This document shows positions 32,546 to 43,993 of a DNA stretch of 64,000 nucleotides, in pieces. Each line of letters opens with the position of its first letter. Position 1 is the first letter of the stretch. The stretch lies in assembly GCA_034401795.1 (NCBI GenBank), contig CM067370.1:50627914-50691913 (forward strand), written 5' to 3'. The notes below the pieces were generated by a model that worked only from the letters and a program-made list of their open reading frames with translations, did no database searches and was not told where the DNA came from. This stretch comes from Chaetoderma sp. LZ-2023a. Its lineage: Eukaryota; Mollusca; Caudofoveata; Chaetodermatida; Chaetodermatidae. The position numbers and the translations under genes are program-made.

Positions 32546-33995
32546 AGTTGAAGGGGTCAGGCCGAAATTTGGCAGATATGATTAGGGACTCGGGGCCATT
32601 AAAGTTTGTTCAAGGGAAGTTGATCCATCAAAAAACATGGCCGCCGTGAGCCAATCAAAAGATAGTGTGTTTGGCGGCCCTATTGGATTTTTATTTGCCG
32701 GATTTTGATGTCGAAATTGCTTTTATATGTGTTTTTTGCTATTATGATCTTAAATTTGAAATTTTCCTAGACTGTCGGATAAACGGTTTGGCGGCCATCT
32801 TGGATCGCTTTCCCGCCAAAAGCTGCCATACTAAAGCAATGGGAAATTTTTAATGTTTTCTCGAGAACTACTGGGCCGATTCAATTATAATTGGCAGGAA
32901 GCATCCTTAGGGTATAGCGATTCAAGTCTGTTCAAACGAAGTCAATTGGGCCAGTGGCCATCTTGGATTTTGTCCGATTTTTTAGAAACGTCTAAAAATC
33001 TCCGAAACCGCTTGGCGGATTGATGCAAACCTCATGAAATATGATCTAGGGCAAGAGCTGAACCAAGTTTGTTCAAGGGAACTTGATTGGTCAGATGGTT
33101 CGGCGGCCATCTTTGTTGACCTAGTCGTAGCCAAAACGACTTCTCCAGAACCGCTGAAGGGATCAGGCCGAAATTGTGCAGATATGATTAGGGACTAAGT
33201 ACCCTTAAAGTTTGTTCAAGGGAAGATGATCAGTCAAAAAACATGGGCCAATCAAAATATAGCGTGTTTGGTGGCCATATTGGATTGTTTTATTTGATGG
33301 ATTTTGATGCCGAAATTGGTTTTATGTGCTTTTTGGGTAGTCTGATTTCAAATTTGCAATTTTCGAAACGGTTTGGCGGCCATCTAATGCAATGGGAAAA
33401 TTTTAATGTTTTCTCGAGATCTACTGGGTCGATTTCAATTATATTTAACAGGAAGCATCCTTAGGGCATAGAGATTCAAGTTTGTTTAAACGAGCCGATC
33501 GGCCAATTGGGCCGGCGGCCATCTGGGAATTTGATCGATTTTTAGAAACGTTTTTTAAAATCTCAGAAACTGCTAGGGGGATTGGTGCAAACCTCATGAA
33601 ATATGATCTAGGGCATGAGCTGAATCAAGTTTGTTCAAAGGATCTTGATTTCTCAAATGGTTCGCGGCCATCTTAGTTGAACTTGTTGTAGGGAAAACGA
33701 CTTCTCCAGAACCACTAAAGGGATCGGGCCGAAATCTGGCAGATATGACTAGGGACTAAGGGCCATTATAATTTGTTCAAGGGAAGTTGATCAGTTAAAA
33801 GACATAGACGCCATGGCCCAATCAAAATATAGCGTGTTTTGGCGGCCATATTGGATTTTTTTTATTTGATAGATTTTGAGGCCGAAATTGGTGTTAGGTG
33901 TTTTTGGGTATTCTGATCTCAAATTTGAAATTTTCGGGATAAACGGGTTGCGGCTATCTTGGATCATTTTCCCGCCAAAAGCTGCCCATGCAGCC
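32546..33995. repeat. Second block of the ~560-bp repeat seen at 13.1-14.8 kb
   Basis: Same landmarks: ATATGATTAGGGACT, ATGGCCGCCGTGAGCCAATC, GGCGGCCATCTTGGATCG, TTTTCTCGAGAACTACTGGG and CCTCATGAAATATGATCTAG. Two full units and a partial one (GGGAAA...TTTTCTCGAGA at 32841 and 33393). It lacks the AGCTCACC head because it is joined to the block at 31.2-32.5 kb. Confidence 0.85.
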
Positions 33996-34500
33996 GATGT
34001 TGTCACAACAGGAAGAATTTTGTCGTTTCGAAGTTTCCACGCTTACTCAGAAAACGATGGTACATCTAGTAGATATGTGGGCACATTTATCAACTAGTAT
34101 GGCTTGAGTATGTTTCAAGTGCTGCTCAAATGCGGATCGAGTTGGTGGGAGCATTTTCATTTGTGCATAACTGAACTTAGAAACTCACGACATCTTCATT
34201 CTTGTATGCTAATTATTTGATCAGCGCTAGCCCCGCATACTGCCTTTAGTAGACTCATTACTTTATTAACTATTTCTTTCCGTATTTGCTTCTCCCGTGA
34301 ATCTGCATAAATGATGCTATGGCTTGCAGATTTATTTCACTGCAGTGTGCAATAAATGAATCTTTACCAATTTGATATGGTCTGCAGCAGTGCTATGTGG
34401 AAATGGATTAAGGACGGGGCGTGTTTGATATTTCATGAATTGCAAGATAGTTGTCTTGCTCTGCACGCCAGATTGGAAATGAGCTTTGGATAGTCAAATT
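33996..34500. other. Intergenic, no gene seen
   Basis: Unique-looking sequence ending at a MITE-A-like arm near 34515-34545 (CCAATTATATTCTAAATATT), the same variant arm as in the hairpin at 7.8 kb. Confidence 0.4.
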
Positions 34501-34527
34501 AGCAATGTCTTCCGATCCAATTATATT

Positions 34528-36500
34528 CTAAATATTTAACAGTACATATTTTGTAAGTTTCTGGATGATGTGTCGACAGTCATGACAGTGTAGTTGGTAC
34601 ATGTTAAAATCTAGTCCGCATGTTCTTCCCTTGCAGTGTAAAGTGTATGAGGAATGGCACGCTGATCCGCCTCTCCATGTGTTGTCGTTAGGCATGGGAT
34701 TGATTAAGCATCTATGATAGTGACAGAATATACGAGTCCATATACTCAGTAGACAATGTTGTAGAAAGTTGTCATTATTTATGGGAACTGGAAAGAAACC
34801 ATTTGGATCGGGAGCAGAAAAAACAGTCATGACTTCGTAGGTTTTCAAGACGGATTTCAATTTAATGTTGACCCACTTTCCTTCAAACTATTCTATTCAT
34901 ATCAGTCACTACAGAAATAAAGAATTGTTGTTCACATGCGATGGTTATTAGAAGCTTTGCTTGTTTTGCCTGCGCGATAGTGTCATGCAGTTTGCCATTA
35001 CAGATCCATGACCATTTCCGAACTAGATGCATATCATCTATAATAACACCTGTTTTGCTTCTTCGGTGAATCAATACAGCACAGGCGATGCAGTCTCTTA
35101 AAGCTAAACTCTATGCCACCTGACTGTCGTTTGTAAAGAGCGAAGAGGGAACCGCATGGCATTATATGTTCAGCAATGACATGGAATACACCAGCTTTCC
35201 CACCGCATGCTACATACAATCTGTGCGATTATTACCAAGTGTGAGGTCTGCTTTTCTGAAATGGCTTTAGCAACCTTTTACTCTTCATTTCTTGTATATG
35301 AAACGTGTTCAGCGTTGCAATCTTCGTTCCATGGACCACGGTCTGGGTCAGAGCCAAGTGTTTCCTGGAGGCCTGTGGCATCAAAATTGATTAGGTAATT
35401 CTGTACTTGGTTGTCAGTAATTGCACCTGTACCGATATTGATTAGGTGTGCTATGCGCCCTTTGAATGGACCGGTTTCACAACTACTATGACTTGCTTAA
35501 TGTAAGTCTTTTCTCTGCTGTTGGTGGTTTTGCCACTACCATGGTGCATCTGTGTCAGATCTTACATGGAGCATATCCTATACCCGAGCCTTACTCGCAA
35601 CCACGATGGTTTCGTGTATATCTACTTTGCTCGTGCCGCCACATTGAGTGGTATGTCATCCAAACCACTTACTTCCTGAGCATCTGCATGACGCGTCTGC
35701 CTTAACAGCATGTCTGGTGGTATGCCGTTGTGGTTTCTCTCTGTCCATCTCCATGCGAAAGCCCATCCATAATTCCATTATGAAACAAGTGGCCATTTGT
35801 TGCATGGTAGCCGTTTCATTTCACTTAAGTAGAGACTGCTGGTCGAACGGCCGCTGTGATGTATGGTAACATCTTGTCAGCTCCTTTCCAGTTTGCCTCC
35901 CGCTCATAGGACAGTAATCTCTGTAAATTATCAGCCATCAAACCTGTTGACCATACGATGGCGGTTGGGTTATCATTAATTGATACTGTCGTCAAAGGAA
36001 TGCATGGAGTATTGCCACTCATCTATGTTAGCTTGTATACCACCTAGCGTGCCTAAATGTTAATTTGACAGTATACGCTTTGCGACAAACTCTTAGAACA
36101 TGTTCAGTACCGCCATTACACACAAATCTGCCATTTTCTTGTAGCCACTCTCCGCATGCCTCTATAATTACAATATGCGACATAGTAAATGTCCACCAGA
36201 TAGAGTTTTGCCACAAATAACACACATCTTTTTGCAATCAAATTCTTGTGTTGGCAATCATGTTTTGATTTCACTACTACCCGTAAGAGATAGACGTTTT
36301 GATTTCTGTAGATGGGCTATAGGTTGAGATATTGTGGTTACTGTCTTATTGCCACACGCGTATGAAGTTTTTGTTGTGTGTATGCATTGCAACGCCTGGA
36401 ATGTCACTTTAGTATCTTGTTTTCTAACCATGTGCCACAATTTATATAACATGCAAGGCGTTTGCCGTCGCAGTTTGTCATATACGCATTGCCGTTATAA
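34528..36500 (-). pseudogene. Decayed mobile-element protein, possibly XPG-nuclease family
   Basis: Read on the minus strand, pieces in changing frames follow one another: a Cys-rich part near 36.25 kb (EFDCKKMCVICGKTLSGGH), IPLTTVSINDNPTAIVWSTG with LQRLLSYEREANWKGADKML near 35.9 kb, and VIIDDMHLVRKWSWICNGKL with VVTDMNRI near 34.9-35.05 kb. A CxxC finger opening with FD(C/W)K and an IIDxM block are features of the multicopy protein decayed at 47.5-52.1 kb. The relationship is an inference from short motifs. Stops and frameshifts break it throughout, and the distance between finger and IIDxM is too short, implying an internal deletion. Confidence 0.35.
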
Positions 36501-37435
36501 GTTTATCTGTAGATTTAATATTATCTAGAGGTTCAGTTTCGCGTCGAGTCTGACATAGTACATATTTTTTCATAATCAGTCTTTGGTTAAGAGCTTGACT
36601 GTCTTGTCCTTTGCACGAGCCTGTGGAATCCCTTGATCGGTCCATAGCAATTTACAACAAGAAAATACACACAAGTATCAAAGATAATATATGGATTTGT
36701 CTATGGCAGTAACAAGCATCAAAACCAAAATCTTCAGCATGTGTTGTATCCCCCTTACAATAATTTAAATTTTTATTTTAATCTAAGCTGAATGCATTGC
36801 CCTATGTTGAATTCGAGCATAACAATATATATATTCTGTAATTCAGTTGATACGATACGTTAAAGAATGGCGCTTAAATCTGATTTTCAAGGCAATTATA
36901 CACAATTCTTTACAATTACGACCTTGACCTGCATTTAAAGGTCAAAGTGACCTTTAACATCCACATCCGCAAGGATGTCTAGTGAGATGGTATTCTACAT
37001 GGTTCAAGGATCATTTTTATATGCCATCTTTTGACAGCAGACCGGTGCCAAAATTCCAAAATTTGAGCACCTTGCTCCCCAGGTACTCTGGACAGAAACA
37101 CAGACCAGCAACCATGGTGAGAAAACACATTTTAGGACACAATCATTATGTAAATAGTTTACCAGAACATGTGCCAAATCTATAGAGGAATGTAATAAGC
37201 GAACGTCAACAACAGGAAGCGTATTGTACGGACCTAACCACAGGACCGAGTCACGGACAGTTACTGGAGAATGACAATCGCTCGCAATGACCTTCCCTCC
37301 CACTACAAAGAAACATGGAACAGCAGCCTGTATTGGGTCGTCGGTTTCCTGTTTCGCGCACACAGATGCCCGCGCACTACACCACGCAACCAAGTACAGA
37401 CTTAACGTTGCCTTCCAAACCGGGATTTAACATGT
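36501..37435. other. No recognisable gene
   Basis: A 129-codon frame on the minus strand (37004-37393) starts with MVAWCSARASVCAKQE; it has no motif I recognise and no supporting context. A short direct repeat of AAGGTCAAAGTGACCTTTAA near 36936-36956 is an inverted word (TTAAAGGTCAAAGTGACCTTTAA). Otherwise nothing stands out. Confidence 0.35.
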
Positions 37436-37450
37436 AATCTTATTTTTGCG

Positions 37451-37510
37451 AACAACAACAACAACAGCCGCTGCCGCCGCCGCCGCAGCAGCAGCAACAG
37501 CAACAACAGT
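37451..37510. repeat. Mixed CAA/CAG/CCG triplet tract
   Basis: AACAACAACAACAGCCGCTG followed by CCGCCGCCGCCGCAGCAGCA and CAACAGCAACAACAG. It lies just upstream of the His/Asp/Gly-rich frame; whether it was the 5' region of the LINE or predates it is unclear. Confidence 0.9.
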
Positions 37511-37516
37511 GTCTGT

Positions 37517-38116
37517 ATGAATAAAACCCACTGGAACAGGCATATTGTGCACTCTTATAATGAAGAGGATTATGCTAATATTGATGAATGTGATGATCAT
37601 CATGATGGTGGCAACTGTGATTGGCATGGTGGTACCCACGATGATAATCAGGGTGGTGACCGTGTTGATAATCACGTTAATGGTGACTGCGATGATCGTG
37701 GTGGCGGCCACGTTGGCGGCCACGGTGGTTGCCACGATGCTAGTCACGGTGATGATCACAGTGGTGATCGGCATGGCGGTCGCGGTGATGATCGTCAGGG
37801 TAGCCACGGTGATGGCCCCCGTGGTGGCCGCAGTCACGGTCATGACTGTGACCGCGGTGATGGTCATGATTTTGACCGCGGTGATGGTCATGGCTGTGAT
37901 CGCGGTGATGATCATGACTGTGATCGCAGTACTGATTACGATGACGAGTGTTTAAAATGTCTATTAATAAACGTCTGCGGCCTTCGCTCTAAACTAATGA
38001 CGCCAGACTTTGAAGATTACATCTCCAAATTCCATATGATCTGCATAACAGAAACAAAATTAGGTCAATTTGATCAGATGCCTGAGATCGAGGGGTATAA
38101 CTGTTATACAACGTAA
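37517..38116 (+). CDS. His/Asp/Gly-rich domain joined to LINE endonuclease start
   Basis: A 199-codon frame. Residues 30-140 are a GAT/GGT-derived repeat of His, Asp and Gly with Cys and Arg (HGGGDCDW-like words; CDRGDGHDFDRGDGHGCDRG is typical). Residues 145-199 read CLLINVCGLRSKLMTPDF, HMICITETKLGQFDQMP and EGYNC, the first strands of an APE-type endonuclease including the ETK active-site Glu. The junction is in frame. The low-complexity part could be a metal-binding or nucleic-acid-binding N-terminus of the LINE protein, or a microsatellite that became fused. Other frames also stay open here because of the repeat. Confidence 0.5.
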   Translation: MNKTHWNRHIVHSYNEEDYANIDECDDHHDGGNCDWHGGTHDDNQGGDRVDNHVNGDCDDRGGGHVGGHGGCHDASHGDDHSGDRHGGRGDDRQGSHGDGPRGGRSHGHDCDRGDGHDFDRGDGHGCDRGDDHDCDRSTDYDDECLKCLLINVCGLRSKLMTPDFEDYISKFHMICITETKLGQFDQMPEIEGYNCYTT

Positions 38117-38246
38117 ATAGAAGGAAATGTAAATCTATCTCAGGGGGTGGGGGGGGGGGGGTGCTAGGACTCATGGTAAAACAAAAAATACCACCTTATA
38201 TATTAGTATTATTGATACACGTTCTGATAGTAAGTTATGGTTTAAA

Positions 38247-38600
38247 ATGAGCAAAGAGCTGATAGATCAGGGGACGCTTTGTGGAGTAACTGACATACCA
38301 CCAGAAAGCTCCAAGTACGCGAATATTTCAATGTTCGACAAGCTAGAAGAAGAAGTGGTCTCATTACTAAATTCAAACGGCACGACCATAATTCTGATGG
38401 GTAACTTCAATTCTAAGACTGCTCAGTTAAACGACTATTTCGATACAAATGATGAGGTCGAAGATTTAGTATTTTCAAACAGTTCACAGCCGTTTTTTAA
38501 ACCAAGAAACAATACTAGTTTCAGCGCTGTGGGTATTACACTAGCGCGAAGAGTTGACAGGCAAAAAATAGAAATAATTACGAACACAGATTTATAGAAA
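38247..38600 (+). pseudogene. LINE endonuclease, middle and C-terminal fragment
   Basis: Starts CGVTDIPPESSKYANISMF after an upstream break and includes TIILMGNFNSKTAQLNDYF, equivalent to the GDFN motif of APE endonucleases. Here the Asp is replaced by Asn (GNFN), which would be expected to impair catalysis. The fragment ends at a stop after RRVDRQKIEIITNTDL. Confidence 0.7.
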
Positions 38601-39059
38601 AAACCCTCGACATATATATATATTGTGAATGGAAGGGTGGGGAATGATAACGGAATCGGGAAACTAACCTGCAACGAGGTTAGTGTAGTTGAGTGTACTG
38701 TCTCGTGTCCCCTTGTATATTCCCATGTTTATATAATTTTGAAATCCTTACCTTCAATGAAATGATATCTGATATTCATAATCCCATAAATATTGTATTT
38801 AAATCAAATGTAAATAGAACTCCATATCGTGAATTCAACAATAATGAAGACAAGTGTTTAACCCAATCGAAACCGAAATGGCAACCTAACAATTAATGTA
38901 AACATATTTTTGTGAAATCTAGGTCCGGTTATTTTACGCACTATCGATTAGCAACGAGACGCTCTGGCTGCTAGAGCAGAAACTGATGCTATGAATATCA
39001 ACGACATTGTGGCTCATATTACATCAGTGCTAACGACAGCAGACAGGGTGTCTGGATGA

Positions 39060-40545
39060 ATGAAGGAGGGTGCAAGAAAGAAGAACACTTTTAACCGCAT
39101 TAATACACCCTGGTTTAACGAACCTTGCAACCTTAAAAAAGAGTTTTACAAAGCTAGGCGTGAGTATCTCAAAAGAAAATCTGAAACGAGTAAGGAAAGA
39201 AAACGTGCTGCGAGTAGAGATGACAAAAAAGAATTGCCTAAGAAGTAGATTACATTTCAAAACCTTTAAGAAATATTTTGGTAGATTATAAATACCACAG
39301 GGACACAAGTGCTGACACATCAAGCACATATTCCACTAAAAGATTTAGTTGAACATTTCAAAACGTTAAACAAATCATCAGAAGACGACATCCAAATCGA
39401 GTATCCGTTACTGGCTACTTTAACCAACAACGATTGTATAAATGACCCAGTTAAAAGTAACAAAGCGTGCGGTACGGATCGAATAATAAACGAATTTCTT
39501 AAATGTTCAAATCAATGTAAGCAAAAAAAATGCATACTAAACTTTTTAATGTAAAACTAATAGCTGTAAAATACCACATGAATGGACAAAAGGAATCATA
39601 TTACCGTTATACAAAAAGAAAGGATCATCGTCGGACCCCCACAATTATAGGGGAATCACTCTTCTCAGTTGTTTCTGCAAGCTATTCACGTCCATTATAA
39701 ATGCCAAGACTAACACAATATATAGATGGTATTCACCTAATAGGCGAGGAGCAAGCAGGTTTCAAGCAGGTTTCCGGGCAGGATATTCCACAAATGATCA
39801 TATTTTCCCCCGAAGGCTCTTATTGATATATATCTAAGAAAACGCAAACGCTTATATACTGTACTTTAAGAAAGCGTTTGATACAGTTAACAGATCTCAC
39901 CTATGGATGAAACTTCTGTCAAATAATATTAATGGCAATCTATTTAAACTGATTTTTAATTTGTACAACCAAGCAAAATCCTGTATCAGAGATTCTGTAA
40001 ACAGATAGGTCTCTGTATTTTTTCGTTGTGATACATGAGTGAGGCAGGGGGATCAATTTTCACCCCTGCTGTTTGCACTATTTTAAAATGACCTAGAGAG
40101 TACAATCTCCCCATCTTATAAAGGCCTCTCCGAAATTACTCGATTAGCCGAATCACCCCTTATAAACGATCAGACATATATCTAAAATTGTGTATTTTAC
40201 TGCATGCAGACGACACAATAGTACCGGCACAGGAGCTACAAAAGGCGTTAAACGCGTTAGACGATTACTGCCAGACATGCACACTATATGTTACTGTTTC
40301 TAAAACTAAAGCTATGATTTTCTCCAGAGGTAAAGTAAGAAACTTACACGAATTCAAACTTGGTGATGAAGATGTGGAGATTGTACAGGATTACATATAC
40401 TTAGTAGTTAAATTTTCATATAATGGGAGGTTCAATCTGGCCATAAGGAATGCGGCGTATGACAAAGCCAGCAGAGCCATGTTCGCGCTAATCACAAAGG
40501 CAAGAGCTCTCCATTTGCCCATTGACGTGCAGGTTGATTGATCTG
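39060..40545 (+). pseudogene. LINE reverse transcriptase, frameshifted
   Basis: Pieces in order: KNTFNRINTPWFNEPCNLKK (39080-), KACGTDRIINEFLK (39460-), ILPLYKKKGSSSDPHNYRGI then TLLSC (39600-39670), YFKKAFDTVNRSHLWMKLL (39855-39920), and LHADDTIVPAQELQKALNA with TKAMIFSRGK (40198-40335). The catalytic xADD is kept, but the Asp expected just before F-K-K-A-F-D reads Tyr. Frame changes separate nearly every piece, so it is inactive. Confidence 0.85.
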
Positions 40546-41284
40546 TTTGATAAAGTCGTTAGCTCATCCATACCTTATGGCTGCGAGATGTGGTTGTGTG
40601 AAGACACAAACCTCGCAGAAAAACTACAGAAACGTTTTTATAAAATGATTTTAGGAATAAAGAATACCCCACACACGGCAATGGTTTATGGAGAGCTTGG
40701 GCAGCTTCCACTCGATATAATTATAAACACTAGGATGCTAACATATTTGAGGAAACTAATCTCAGGTAATGATTGAAAAATTCCTTACAGATTGTACACG
40801 CTTTTATTCCCTACATGCAAATAACGTATTACAATGGCCCTGGTTACAGCATATTAAAACTTTATTAGATAACACTGGTCTTTCTGATGTGTGGATTAAC
40901 CAGAACCCGGGTCATACAGAATGGTTAAAACTTATGAAACAACAGCTCGCTGACCAATTCATCAAGAAGTGGAGTGGCGAAATTTTTAACGGTGGTCTGT
41001 GTCCAACATATAGGATTTTAAAGAAGAATTTAAGTTCGAAGAATATCTACTCTCTCTCCTTCAAAAATCCTCAAAATCATTATGCAAATTTAGAACCAGT
41101 AATCACCGACTGCCGGTAGAACTGGGCAGATTTAATGGCCTGATAGCAAGAAATGAACGCGTGTGTATACTTTATAATACAAACTAATTAGGCGACGAAT
41201 TCCACTACCTCTTCGAGTGCCCGGATTTAGTGACGTAGAGAAAACGGTATGTATGCCAATACTTCAGGGTACGGCCCAATGTCG
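40522..41284 (+). pseudogene. LINE C-terminal region
   Basis: Two overlapping open pieces: 40522-40776 (PYGCEMWLCEDTNLAEKL, VYGELGQLPLDIIINTRM) and 40769-41119 (WPWLQHIKTLLDNTGL, QLADQFIKKWSGEIFNGG), then shifted pieces reading HRLPVELGRFNG and GDEFHYLFECPDL up to RPNVDY at 41284. The last Cys/His part corresponds to the end of this LINE type. The breaks are a few frameshifts and stops. Confidence 0.8.
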
Positions 41285-41725
41285 ACTATGCCAACCAGGC
41301 ATGGAGTCCTCATTATATAAAACATATAGACCTGGAAAATTTACAGGGACGGGTAGCTAAAGTAGTAGGCCTACCAGGCCTATCATACCCAAGCTATGAA
41401 GCAAGACTTAAAATACTCAATTTACCAACTTTGGCATATCGAAGAAAAGGGGGGATATGATAGAGACCTACAAAATCCTAACTAAAAATACGACCCAGAA
41501 ATCTGTGAATTTTTTCAGTTAAGAAATAATCTTATAACCAGGGGGCATAGTCTAAACTTAATTACACCAAGGGCAAGACTCGACTTGCAAACATACTCTT
41601 TCAAACATCGAGTTTTAGACATATGGAATAGCCTACCACAACACGTAGTTGAAGCCCAAATAACATTATCCTTTGAATCTAGGCTGGATAAACTATGGAA
41701 GACTCAACCGATCACATAATAACGG
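41285..41725 (+). pseudogene. C-terminal tail of a second, CR1/L2-like LINE
   Basis: Reads YANQAWSPHYIKHIDLENLQ, RVAKVVGLPGLSYPSYEAR, LPTLAYRRKGGDMIETYKI, then after a shift FFQLRNNLITRGHSLNL, LDLQTYSFKHRVLDIWNSLP and LDKLWKTQ. YRR.RGDMIE.YKI and the RGH...SF..R....WN.LP ending are hallmarks of a LINE tail different from the one before it. It joins the first LINE with no gap at the Asp-Tyr-Ala-Asn junction. Confidence 0.8.
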
Positions 41726-42008
41726 TACTGCCCAAGGCGGCCATATTACACTAACAGGTGTCACATTGGAATGGGGGTTATGGGTGGTGGAGGGAGGTCC
41801 GGGACAGAAGTGGTGGACGACATTTCCTACATGACCCACAACACTCATCCCACACCGACACTTCACGCATCCAATCTTGCGTATCATTTATATTGATATC
41901 AAACATTGTTTGCGGAGAGACGTTTTATTACTCTGCATTCAGGTCTAGTGTCTATATCTGTCTGTCAGCGTGCGTGAATGTGTGTCTGAATGCGTGCATG
42001 TGTGAGTG

Positions 42009-42505
<497 letters not shown>

Positions 42506-42720
42506 CCTCACATTCCTTTTGTTGTTATTTTTGTTTGCATCATTTCATGCTTTTCACTCATTTGAATAACACACATGGCTGCTTTTGACGGAATTCAATC
42601 TTGCCCTCCGTATTAATTTGGATTACTAAGGAGTATGCCGAAGCTGGTTCAAATCCATGCCGGCAAACAGAAGTTAATGTACAGAAATGGAACATTTTTC
42701 GAATTTCATACTTTCAACAG

Positions 42721-43125
42721 CAATGGATCTTTCCAATTTTAACTATGCCCCGCCCATCTCTAGCTAAGCTCCACCCACACCACACTCGTGTTGGGATCGT
42801 TCGATCTCTGAATTTCCAATTTCCAGAAAACTGTGCAGGTAAGCTATTGAATATTTTGGAATTAATTTGACTGGGTGTTGTTTCTGGCAATCTTCCAATG
42901 GTAGCAACAGCGGCCAGTCAAATTAGTTTCAAAATATTCAACAGCATGTTTATTAAATAGTAGGGTCATACAATCCGTACAACGTGTCGGACAATTAGGA
43001 GTTAAAGAGGAGCCAATTATAATCATTTATGACGTAATGGTTATGACGTCACCCTGCAAGCCACTTAGACGATTATGACATGATATGATGTCAGGTGATA
43101 GATGAATACTCTGGAAAGGTGAATT
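42721..43125 (+). mobile_element. MITE family A copy
   Basis: CAATGGATCTTTCCA at the left, CCGCCCATCTCTAGCTAAGC, palindrome arms around 42848-42945 (GAATATTTTGGAATTAATTT / GTCAAATTAGTTTCAAAATA), GTACAACGTGTCGGACAATT and a right end CTCTGGAAAGGTGAATT. It is bracketed by two ~90-bp degenerate copies of a host repeat (42588-42690 and 43150-43245, sharing GAATTC.A and AAACA.AAGTT), so the element sits between tandem copies of another sequence. Confidence 0.85.
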
Positions 43126-43434
43126 AACTAGGAGTAAATTTCACGTAAATTGACAGAATTCGAACATGGCCTTCGTATTCGCATTACTAAGCGCTGTGCC
43201 CAATCTGGCCCAAATCAGTGTAGACAAACACAAGTTGTTGTCCTAAAACCAATCAATGCGAACGAACATACGTATGTGCGAACGAAAGAGCATATGAACC
43301 AACGTAAGTACGAACGGGCACATTCCTATCTCCCTCAAACTTCTTTTTCGAGCGGATAATAAGGGATGATGGCGGGATTTTTTACTATTGCTTTAAATGA
43401 TAACACGTGATAGGGAGCGGGCCTGTAGGCTGGA

Positions 43435-43515
43435 GAAGTTGGGTGCAACAGCATGCCCGCCACCCCCATCCCCGTCCCCCACCCCTCTCCCCCCCCCACC
43501 CACCCCCTACACACA
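43435..43515. repeat. C-rich tract
   Basis: CCACCCCCATCCCCGTCCCC and CCCCCCACCCACCCCC; low-complexity sequence without coding meaning. At 43719-43850 a separate GTGC/GTGT/GGTG tract follows, resembling the mosaic at 42 kb. Confidence 0.85.
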
Positions 43516-43718
43516 CGCATAGCTCAACCAACTGAGTTCCACGGAGGTTCTCGGTGTCCTGGTTATCAGAGGCTCTCCTGATTGGTGACGTATCTGGCTC
43601 TTTGGGGGCACGGTCCGTCTTACAAACATTTGCTGGTCAGCGGGACCAGCCACATACATAGATGCAAGTTGGCCGAGCATGATTGTTCTCAACGTAATGT
43701 CTCCGTCCAATGTTGAAC

Positions 43719-43860
43719 GTGCGTGCGTGCGTGCGTGCCTGCGTGCGTGCCTGCGTGCGTCCTTGCGTGCCTGCGTGCCTGCGTGCGTGCGTGCGTGCGT
43801 GCGTGTGTAGGTGTGTAGGTGTGTAGGTGTGTGGTTGGTTGGGTGGGTGGCGTGGGGTGG
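43719..43860. repeat. GTGC/GCCT tetranucleotide tract
   Basis: GTGCGTGCGTGCGTGCCTGC followed by variants, then GTGTAGGTGTGTAGGTGTG and GGTTGGGTGGGTGG. Reverse-strand Thr/His/Ala/Arg frames are by-products. Confidence 0.93.
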
Positions 43861-43993
43861 GGTGGATGCGGATGTCCGGGAGAAATGGGTGGGAGAGAAA
43901 TTTTGCACATCTAGACTAAAGAAAACAATCAACCAACGAATTACTATGAAGTTGTCTGCCTTAGATTGCTCATTCACCGTGGACCGCGCCTAG

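Larger units (their letters stand above)
37440..41285 (+). mobile_element. Decayed APE-type LINE (non-LTR retrotransposon)
   Basis: Order along the + strand: CAA/CAG/CCG triplet tract, a His/Asp/Gly-rich frame passing into an endonuclease-like start, the rest of the endonuclease, a reverse transcriptase, and a C-terminal region with a Cys/His motif. At least eight frameshifts or stops break it. The C-terminal half (VYGELGQLPLDIIINTRM, WLKLMKQQLADQFIKKW, GDEFHYLFECPDL) belongs to a LINE type I know from molluscs and other marine invertebrates. Its 3' end is not present: at 41285 the sequence switches to another LINE tail. Confidence 0.85.

Noticed and set aside
37004..37393. 129-codon minus-strand frame
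   Set aside because: No recognisable motif, no neighbouring exon structure, and amino-acid composition rich in Cys/Val/Leu without pattern.
37427..37955. Second forward frame and minus frame over the GAT/GGT repeat
   Set aside because: Only the frame that continues into the LINE endonuclease has an external reason to be considered; the others are repeat by-products rich in Met/Val/Ile/Thr.
42640..42665. Possible tRNA gene (GGTTCAAATCC box B word)
   Set aside because: No convincing box A at the proper distance and no cloverleaf. The same degenerate sequence recurs at 43.2 kb without the box B word.
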